DNA of 37,000 bases. It comes from Acetobacteraceae bacterium. Lineage in GTDB: Bacteria; Pseudomonadota; Alphaproteobacteria; Acetobacterales; Acetobacteraceae. The position numbers and the translations under genes are program-made. Position 1 is the first letter of the stretch; each line of letters opens with the position of its first letter. Positions 31,677-37,000 of this stretch are shown piece after piece. The stretch lies in NCBI GenBank assembly GCA_030041375.1, contig JASHOA010000047.1, positions 1 to 37,000 on the forward strand. Reading direction: 5' to 3'. The notes beneath the pieces are model-generated. The model was given only the letters and a program-made list of their open reading frames with translations. It was not told the origin of the DNA and did not search any database.

Positions 31677-32734
31677 GGGATGGCCTCCACCAGGCGCGGA
31701 TAGGTCGCGCGCGCGTTGTCGATCAGGATCTTTTGCATCGCCGCGGGCGACAGCCCCGGCGGCAGCGGCGAATCGCCGTCGAATTGCCGGTGCGGATAGT
31801 CGGTCGAGAACAGGAGCCACTCGTCCGACCCCAGATGCTCCCATAGCCGCTCGAACTGCTCGGGGCGCGGCGGCGCATCGAAGGGCTGCAAGGTCAGCCG
31901 CACGTGCTCGCGCACGAGTTCTGCCGGCGTCCGGTCGACCCATGGAACTTCTCTCCGCAAGCCGCGCCAGAATTTCGCCAGGCGCCACAGAGTGGCGGGC
32001 AGCCAGGTCACGCCGGACTCGATCAGCACGACGCGCAAGCTCGGGAATTTCTTGAATACGCCCTCGCAGACCAGGCTTCCGAGCTGGGTCTGGAATGCCT
32101 GCGCCTGGTTCACGTATTCCTCGCTGTGGTAGGAGGGCCAGCCGGTCGGCGTGGTCGGGTTGTGATAGCTGCTGCCGGCATGCACGCCGATCGGCAGGCC
32201 ATGGCGCTCCGCGGCGGCATAGATCGGCCAATAGAAGCGGCGGCCCAGGGGCATATCGCCCATGACCAGCATCAGCACCTGGACGAAGCGCCTGTCCTCG
32301 GCGCAGCGCTCGATCTCTTCCGCAGCCAGACCCGGGTTCTGCGGGGCGACAACGATCGAGGCGCGCAAACGCGGTTCGTGGTCCAGCAGCTCTCTGGCGA
32401 GCCAATCGTTGATGGCGCGGGCGATGGCGGCGGCCAGATCCTCATTGAAGACGAGCTGAACCCCGTACAGGCAGTTGCAGATGGCGAGCCCTGTGCCCCA
32501 CGTATCCAATGCCTGGCTGCGCAGATCCGCAAGCTGTGCGGCCTGAGAGCCGTTGCCAGGCTGTGAGCCGGGGCGGAACGCGAGCGGTGCGGCGGGCGGG
32601 TAGCTGTTCGAGACCAGTTCGTGCATCGCCTGGTCTTGGAAGAGGTCGCGCCAGATCTCCGGAAGATACGGATAGAGTGCCTTCAGCCCGGGAAGGGCGG
32701 GATGAATGTCGCAGTCGATGGCGCCGGGAATCAT
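31673..32734 (-). CDS. Amidohydrolase_2 family protein, paralog A
   Basis: A 353-residue Amidohydro_2 protein. The metal motif is DCDIHP (Asp9, His11), with the second ligand region IGVHAGSS and the catalytic Asp in FSTDYPHRQ. The start ATG 32734 overlaps the TGA of the enoyl-CoA hydratase gene. It aligns along most of its length with paralog B (FYWPIYAAA, GWPSYHSEE, SLRVVLIESGVTWLP), so the pair arose by duplication. Two such enzymes may form a heteromer or act on successive intermediates; both are inference. Members of this family decarboxylate or hydrolyse ring-cleavage products and aromatic acids. Confidence 0.87.
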   Translation of the reverse strand: MIPGAIDCDIHPALPGLKALYPYLPEIWRDLFQDQAMHELVSNSYPPAAPLAFRPGSQPGNGSQAAQLADLRSQALDTWGTGLAICNCLYGVQLVFNEDLAAAIARAINDWLARELLDHEPRLRASIVVAPQNPGLAAEEIERCAEDRRFVQVLMLVMGDMPLGRRFYWPIYAAAERHGLPIGVHAGSSYHNPTTPTGWPSYHSEEYVNQAQAFQTQLGSLVCEGVFKKFPSLRVVLIESGVTWLPATLWRLAKFWRGLRREVPWVDRTPAELVREHVRLTLQPFDAPPRPEQFERLWEHLGSDEWLLFSTDYPHRQFDGDSPLPPGLSPAAMQKILIDNARATYPRLVEAIP

Positions 32735-33573
32735 CGTGAGGACTTCTGTTGTTCCAGCGCCTCGAACGCGGCGCGCCGCCACTTGAGGGCGGCGCCCAGG
32801 CCCTCCTGGCGGGTGATTTCGACGAACTTCGAGCCGATTTCGGTCCTGGCGGCGTAAAGCGGAGCAACGATGTCGAGGCCGGCCTGCATGGCATCGCCGA
32901 ATCCCGCCATCGAGGCACCGCGATTGATGGCCAGCTTGGCCGCGTAAAGCGCTTCGGGCGCGATCAGGGTCATCCGCCGCGCGAATTGCAGCGTCGCGGT
33001 CTGAAGCTCCTCCGTCGGCACGATCCGGTTGATCATGCCAAGCTCGAGAGCGGTTCTGGCGTCGATCATGTCGCCCAGATACAAGAGCTCACGGGCCTTC
33101 TTGTAGCCGATGAGCCACGGCATGACGAGGGCGGGGCCGACATTGGAGAACCGCACTTCCGGTTCCCCGAACAGGGCGTCTTCGGCCGCGATCGTGAGAT
33201 CGCAGAACATCGCGATCTCGCAGCCGCCGCCGAGAGCGTGCCCCTGGACGGCTGCGATCACCGGCTTCCGCATGTGCCAGGGGATCATCTCGAATGCGAG
33301 CGACCGGGCGAGATGGGCATGCCATTTGAGTGCGTCGTGTCGCCAGGATTCCTTTTCGACCTCGCCGCGGCTGATGTCGTAGCCGGCGCAGAAGCTGCGC
33401 CCCGCTGCCCGGAGCACGACCACGCTCGTCAGCGGATCATCGTCGGCACGGGCGAAGGCGGCGCTGAGTCCGGAGCGAATCTCCTCGCTGATGGCGTTCA
33501 GGTTGTGCGGCCGGTTGAGCGTGACGATGCCGACCTTGTCGTCGGTCTCGTAGAGGGCGGCTGCATCACTCAC
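32731..33573 (-). CDS. Enoyl-CoA hydratase/isomerase (crotonase) family protein
   Basis: A 280-residue crotonase. The oxyanion-hole segments are SFCAGYD near 60-65 and GHALGGGCEIAMFCD near 111-125. Both glutamates used by hydratases are in place, Glu119 (GGGCEIA) and Glu139 (GEPEVRF), so hydration of a 2-enoyl-CoA is plausible. GTG 33573 overlaps the stop of the acyl-CoA synthetase gene (GTGA), which decides the start. Position after a CoA ligase and before two amidohydrolases suggests it works on the CoA ester of the pathway acid. Confidence 0.9.
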   Translation of the reverse strand: MSDAAALYETDDKVGIVTLNRPHNLNAISEEIRSGLSAAFARADDDPLTSVVVLRAAGRSFCAGYDISRGEVEKESWRHDALKWHAHLARSLAFEMIPWHMRKPVIAAVQGHALGGGCEIAMFCDLTIAAEDALFGEPEVRFSNVGPALVMPWLIGYKKARELLYLGDMIDARTALELGMINRIVPTEELQTATLQFARRMTLIAPEALYAAKLAINRGASMAGFGDAMQAGLDIVAPLYAARTEIGSKFVEITRQEGLGAALKWRRAAFEALEQQKSSR

Positions 33574-35717
33574 GGGCCTGTCTCCCCGGCAGATGGTTTC
33601 GTAACGATCAGTGCATCGACGGCGACGCAGCCCTGCCCGGCGGGGCGGACCTTGATGGGATTGAGATCGAGTTCGACGATACGCGTACCCGCGGCGCGGA
33701 CGAAATCGTCGAGTGCATAGAGGCAGTCGGCCAGCGCAGCGAGGTCCGGCGCCGGGCCGCCCGGGCGCTCCGCAAGCCGTGCGGCGAGCCTGGTTTCGGC
33801 AATCATCGCCTCCGCGTCGCCCTCCCGCAGCGGGAGGAGGCGGAGCGCGAAGTCCCGCACCAGCTCGATATCGGTCCCGCCGGAGCCGACGGCGAGGGTC
33901 AGGCCAAAATCGGCGTCGCGCGAGATGCCGGCGAAGAACTCGACGCCGTCGGAGACGAATTCCTGGACCAGGAATCCGGCCAGATCGGGCCTGAGCCCGA
34001 GCGCGTCCACGCGGCGGTTGAGGCAGTCCCATGCTGCGGAGAGTTCGTTCTCCGAGCGAAGGGCGAGCGCGACCAGGCCGAGATTCGATTTGTGGGGGAT
34101 GCGCTCGGCGATCGCCTTCAACACGATCGGATAGCCGATATCGGATGCGGCACGGAGGGCGTCCATCATCGTGGCCGCGAGATGCTCGCGGGGCGCCGGC
34201 ACTCCGCAAGCAGCCAGCAGCCGCTTGGCCTGGAACTCGTTGATCGTGCCGTTGCCCGCTCCGGTCGGGCGAAGCGCCTCGAGCCGCTGTGCCGGAAGCG
34301 GGCGCGCCGTGCGTGGCGGAGGGAGCGGGCAGCCGAAGCGAGCCAGCCGATCGATGGCGGAAAGCCCCTGGCGAATGCCGCCGATGACGGGAATTCCGTG
34401 GCGGCGAAGAAGCTCGACCTGGGACCGGTTCATCACGCCCGGCCTTGTGTTCATCAGGTAGTGCGGCTTGTCGTTCAGGGATGCCGCCTCGGCGAGAAAG
34501 CGGACATATTCGAGCAGCCGATCGGGGAGAGCCAGCGGCTGGTCGTCGTGACTGTCCAGGCAATAGACGATCGCATCGTGGCTCGCGCTTCTGCCGAGCG
34601 TCGCGAGCGCGTGCGGCAGGTTGGTGCGGAAATCGCCATTGCCCCAATAATCCAGCGGATTGCCGTCGCCGCTCAACGGCCCGATGACACGTTCGGCCTC
34701 GCGGCGGTCCGCCTCGGGGAGCGGCGGAAGCTCGAGGCCGAGCGGTGCCACGAGATCGAGGATCAGCTCCGACTGGCCGCCCGAGCCGCTGGTCACGCCG
34801 ATCCGCCGGCCGCGTGGCCATCGCGCGCCTTGGCAGGCGGCCAGCACTTCGGTGAGTTCGTCGAGTTCGTGCACCTCGATCGCACGATGCGCACGCAGCA
34901 ATTCGGAAAAGACCCGCGCTTCTCCGGCCAGGCCGCCGGTATGGCTCTGGATCGCGCGCCGGCTGCGCTCGTTGCGGCCGACCTTGAGGACGACGACCGG
35001 CTTGCCCTTTGCGGCCGCGCGATCGAGTGCGGCAACGTAACGCTCGGGCGCCCGGATCGTTTCGGTGAACGTCGCGATCACCCTGGTTGCGTCATCGTCG
35101 ATCAGATATTCGAGATAGTCGGCCGTGGTGGTGACCGCCTCGTTGCCGGTGGAAGCGACGAGGCTGAAGCCGAAGCGGCGGAGATCGGCGAGCATGCCGT
35201 TGCAGACCGACCCGCTGTGGGAAATCAGCCCGACATTCCCGGCCAGCCGCGCCGGATCGCGCAACTCCGAGAGATAGGTCATGCTTCGGGCCACGGGATT
35301 GAGAATGCCCATGGCGTTGGGCCCGCAGAGCGCGATGCCGCCATCGCGGCATAGTCCGGCGATGGTGTCCTGGAGCTTGCGGCCATCCTCGCCCTGTTCG
35401 GCGAATCCTCCGGCATAGATGACGGCGGCGCGCGCACCGCGCTCGGCGAGGAGAGGGAAGATTTCCAGGATTTGCGCCGGGCCGATGCAAAGGGCGACCA
35501 CGTCCGGCGGGGTCGGAACCTCGAGAATGCTCGGATAGCAGGCGAGTCTGGAAATCGTCGCGTATTTCGGATTGACGGGATAGATCGCACCTTCGTAGCC
35601 GAAGCGAAGGAGCGATGCGACCAGGGAACGTCCCGGCGAGGGACGCTCCGAGGCACCGACGATCGCGATCGAGCCTGGCTCGATAAGCGCGCGCAGCCCG
35701 CGAATCGGGACCGTCAT
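33570..35717 (-). CDS. NDP-forming acyl-CoA synthetase (acetate-CoA ligase ADP-forming superfamily)
   Basis: A 715-residue fused enzyme. The N-terminal CoA-binding Rossmann domain (SIAIVGASERPSPGRSL from residue 16) is followed by the succinyl-CoA-ligase-like domains, including the SHTGGLAGEARVF segment, and a C-terminal ATP-grasp domain (NEFQAKRLLAACGVPAP, IVLKAIAERIPHKSNLG, ELDLNPIKV). It should activate a carboxylic acid to its CoA thioester via a phospho-enzyme. ATG 35717 gives the family-typical start; upstream frame is low-complexity. It is the first gene of a five-gene operon, with its promoter/operator about 100 bases upstream, divergent from the GntR gene. The acid substrate is unknown. 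Confidence 0.9.
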   Translation of the reverse strand: MTVPIRGLRALIEPGSIAIVGASERPSPGRSLVASLLRFGYEGAIYPVNPKYATISRLACYPSILEVPTPPDVVALCIGPAQILEIFPLLAERGARAAVIYAGGFAEQGEDGRKLQDTIAGLCRDGGIALCGPNAMGILNPVARSMTYLSELRDPARLAGNVGLISHSGSVCNGMLADLRRFGFSLVASTGNEAVTTTADYLEYLIDDDATRVIATFTETIRAPERYVAALDRAAAKGKPVVVLKVGRNERSRRAIQSHTGGLAGEARVFSELLRAHRAIEVHELDELTEVLAACQGARWPRGRRIGVTSGSGGQSELILDLVAPLGLELPPLPEADRREAERVIGPLSGDGNPLDYWGNGDFRTNLPHALATLGRSASHDAIVYCLDSHDDQPLALPDRLLEYVRFLAEAASLNDKPHYLMNTRPGVMNRSQVELLRRHGIPVIGGIRQGLSAIDRLARFGCPLPPPRTARPLPAQRLEALRPTGAGNGTINEFQAKRLLAACGVPAPREHLAATMMDALRAASDIGYPIVLKAIAERIPHKSNLGLVALALRSENELSAAWDCLNRRVDALGLRPDLAGFLVQEFVSDGVEFFAGISRDADFGLTLAVGSGGTDIELVRDFALRLLPLREGDAEAMIAETRLAARLAERPGGPAPDLAALADCLYALDDFVRAAGTRIVELDLNPIKVRPAGQGCVAVDALIVTKPSAGETGP

Positions 35718-35820
35718 GACGGGCCTTCCCGCCCCGCGGGCGTCCACCGCCCGCTCACACCGCACCCCCGCTCGATCGCCCGCACAGCGCACCGCCTCCC
35801 TCTCCCAGGGGAGGGCAAAG

Positions 35821-35856
35821 GTCTATACATATCGTGCCGCCGGGGCATTGTCCAGG
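35821..35856 (-). promoter_or_regulatory. Minus-strand promoter with GTCTATAC operator, copy 2 (acyl-CoA synthetase operon)
   Basis: On the minus strand TGGACA (-35, 35854-35849) and TATGTA (-10, 35831-35826) are 17 bases apart, giving a start near 35819 and a leader of about 100 bases. GTCTATAC at 35821-35828 matches the HutC-subfamily consensus GTNTANAC and overlaps the -10. The whole block recurs at 23318-23353. The GntR gene begins 132 bases away on the other strand, so autoregulation is also possible. Confidence 0.75.
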
Positions 35857-35859
35857 TTG

Positions 35860-35878
35860 CTCCCGGCGCGCCCGGGAG
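35860..35878. other. 7-bp GC hairpin in the gntR leader region
   Basis: CTCCCGG at 35860-35866 pairs perfectly with CCGGGAG at 35872-35878 around a 5-base loop. It lies just outside the promoter block on the gntR side. It could be a second protein site or an RNA hairpin if gntR is transcribed from further upstream. Confidence 0.3.
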
Positions 35879-35988
35879 GGACCGCAAGCTCTTTCCGATC
35901 GCAGTTTCCCGGCCCGGCGTCTGGCGTTTCCAAAGGGCGGAGTTCATAACCTGGAGCCGATCGCGATCTGCCCAAGGAGATCCGTTGC

Positions 35989-36762
35989 GTGGACCAAAAC
36001 AACGACCGGACCCGGACGGCGCGGCCAAGCCCCTTGCATCAGCGGATCCGCTCGGACATCGAGGCCCGGATACTCTCCGGCGAATGGTCCCCCGGATACC
36101 GGATTCCGTTCGAGCACCAGCTCATGGTCGAGTACGGGTGCGCGCGGATGACCGTCAACAAGGCGTTGTATTCGCTTGCCGAGGCCGGGCTGATCGAGCG
36201 GCGGCCGCGGGCCGGCAGCTTCGTCAGGCGGCCGACCGTCCAGTCCGCTGTGCTGGCGATTCCGGACATCAAGGCGGAGATACTGGCACGCAACGAGGCG
36301 TACCGGTACGAGCTGCTGAGTCTGCGCAAGCGCCTTGCGTCCAAGGGAGACCGCGATCTCCTGGACGTGCCGCCGGCCGCAACCATCCTTCACTTGCGTT
36401 GTCGCCATTTCGCGGGGCCGCGGCCTTTTGCCCTGGAAGAAAGGCGGATCGTGGTCGACGAAGTGCCGAACATCGCGGAAGCCGATCTCCGCACCGAACC
36501 GCCCGGCACCTGGCTTTTGCAGCACGTCCCCTGGCATTCGGCCGAACACCAGATTTCCGCAGTGAACGCCGATGCCGCCGTGGCATCTCTGCTCGGGATC
36601 CGGATCGGCACGGCCTGCCTCATGGTCGATCGGCGGACCTGGCGGGCCGGCGCGGCGATCACCGCCGTGCGGACCTGGTTCCCCGGCGACCTGCAGAAAC
36701 TGGTGACGCGCTTCGCCCCGTCGAGTGCGGCGGGAGCGGTCTCTGCTGCAGAGACCCGATGA
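35989..36762 (+). CDS. GntR-family transcriptional regulator, HutC subfamily
   Basis: A 257-residue regulator. The N-terminal winged helix (about residues 15-82) reads PLHQRIRSDIEARILSGEWSPGYRIP, then CARMTVNKALYSLAEAGLIERRPRAGSFV with the recognition helix TVNKALYSL. The C-terminal ~150 residues form a UTRA ligand domain (LHLRCRHFAGPRPFALEERRIV). The pattern is close to HutC, the histidine-utilisation repressor, but no hut genes are present, so the effector is probably an intermediate of this island. GTG 35989 follows AAGGAGA at 35974-35980. It is divergent from the acyl-CoA synthetase operon; two GTNTANAC sites in the window are likely targets. Confidence 0.9.
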   Translation: MDQNNDRTRTARPSPLHQRIRSDIEARILSGEWSPGYRIPFEHQLMVEYGCARMTVNKALYSLAEAGLIERRPRAGSFVRRPTVQSAVLAIPDIKAEILARNEAYRYELLSLRKRLASKGDRDLLDVPPAATILHLRCRHFAGPRPFALEERRIVVDEVPNIAEADLRTEPPGTWLLQHVPWHSAEHQISAVNADAAVASLLGIRIGTACLMVDRRTWRAGAAITAVRTWFPGDLQKLVTRFAPSSAAGAVSAAETR

Positions 36763-36802
36763 GGAAAGAAGGGGTTAGATCCTTGTCGGTCTGACTGGGC
36801 CG

Positions 36803-36830
36803 TCCGACACGGGTCTAGCAGCGTGTCGGA
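36803..36830. repeat. Hairpin containing the dispersed motif CCGACACGGGTCTA
   Basis: TCCGACAC at 36803-36810 pairs with GTGTCGGA at 36823-36830. The 14-mer CCGACACGGGTCTA at 36804-36817 is identical to 19061-19074. It lies 40 bases after the gntR stop, where a terminator is expected, and directly beside the insertion sequence. Confidence 0.55.
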
Positions 36831-36852
36831 TTGGGGGGTACCCAAATTCTCG

Positions 36853-36875
36853 ATAGCTGGATAGCATCCAGCTAT
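36853..36875 (+). promoter_or_regulatory. 10-bp inverted repeat covering the transposase start codon
   Basis: ATAGCTGGAT (36853-36862) and ATCCAGCTAT (36866-36875) are perfect complements with a 3-base loop. The ATG at 36874 is partly within the second arm. In mRNA the hairpin would hide the start region, a common way for insertion sequences to limit transposase made from outside transcripts. Confidence 0.6.
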
Positions 36876-37000
36876 GTCGAACTTCGTACCGTTCAACCGT
36901 GACCAGTCTTTTCTGCTGCCGCCGGACCTCAAGGACTGGCTGCCAGCGAATGATGTTGCCCACTTCATCGTCGCAGCGGTGGATCGGGTGCCATTGGCCT
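36874..37000 (+). CDS. IS1182-family transposase, N-terminal fragment (continues past window)
   Basis: The frame from ATG 36874 is open to the right edge (42 codons). Its start, with RDQSFLLPPDLKDWLP and then NDVAHFIVAAVDRV, is the conserved N-terminus of IS1182/IS5-like DDE transposases. The DDE catalytic domain would lie outside the window. The start codon is embedded in an inverted repeat. Whether the element is intact cannot be told. Confidence 0.82.
   Translation, partial: MSNFVPFNRDQSFLLPPDLKDWLPANDVAHFIVAAVDRVPLA

Larger units (their letters stand above)
36823..37000 (+). mobile_element. Left end of an IS1182-type insertion sequence (cut by window)
   Basis: The element is recognised from its transposase reading frame. 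The outer boundary is not certain: GTGTCGGATTGGGGGGTACC at 36823 is a plausible terminal sequence, but the other end is outside the window, so no inverted repeat or target duplication can be checked. Confidence 0.6.

Noticed and set aside
35989-36762. GntR protein as the histidine-utilisation repressor HutC itself
   Set aside because: No hutH, hutU, hutI or hutG genes are in the window and its likely operators control unrelated catabolic genes; it is HutC-like by sequence only.

Overview
The window looks like chromosomal DNA of a high-GC alphaproteobacterium, most likely of the Rhodospirillales/Acetobacteraceae type. That placement is an inference from base composition, from the addA-trxA gene pair at the left edge and from the general gene content; no rRNA or other marker is present. 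Coding density is high, and many neighbouring genes overlap by 1-8 bases (ATGA or GTGA junctions).

Layout. (1) 1-3.6 kb holds ordinary chromosomal genes: the end of addA, trxA, two small membrane-linked proteins, and on the minus strand ndk followed by a PLP enzyme of the serine hydroxymethyltransferase fold. (2) 3.75-10.1 kb, minus strand: an orphan solute-binding protein, a UbiD decarboxylase, a TIGR02444 protein, UbiX, an HpaB-type flavin monooxygenase, a RidA-family protein and a DUF1028 protein. (3) 10.5-18.9 kb, plus strand: a complete Dpp/Opp-type ABC importer carrying an MmgE/PrpD protein and an argininosuccinate-lyase-like enzyme. (4) 19.1-23.1 kb, minus strand: a second UbiD with a complete NMT1/THI5-type (SsuABC-like) importer. 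(5) 23.5-29.6 kb, plus strand: a five-gene urea/short-chain-amide type importer with an amidase-signature enzyme. (6) 29.6-35.7 kb, minus strand: an NDP-forming acyl-CoA synthetase, an enoyl-CoA hydratase, two paralogous amidohydrolases and another orphan solute-binding protein. (7) 36.0 kb: a GntR/HutC-type regulator. (8) From about 36.8 kb: the left end of an IS1182-type insertion sequence, cut by the window.

Regions 2-7 read as a catabolic island for nitrogen-containing carboxylated compounds: three complete importers, two further binding proteins, decarboxylases, a ring-hydroxylase type enzyme, C-N bond cleaving enzymes and CoA-linked steps. Two results stand out. First, a 36-base promoter/operator block at 35821-35856 recurs at 23318-23353 with 29 of 36 identical positions and no gaps. 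Each copy combines a minus-strand -35/-10 pair with a GTNTANAC site typical of HutC-subfamily operators. The GntR protein at 35989 therefore probably controls both the acyl-CoA synthetase operon and the UbiD/NMT1 operon 12 kb away. Second, the 10.5-18.9 kb module pairs an MmgE/PrpD protein (the fold of iminodisuccinate epimerase) with an aspartase/fumarase-superfamily C-N lyase inside an SBP_bac_5 importer operon. This is the enzyme logic known for aminopolycarboxylates such as iminodisuccinate.

The actual substrates cannot be read from the sequence. No flavin reductase partner for the HpaB protein and no permease for the two orphan binding proteins lies in the window.
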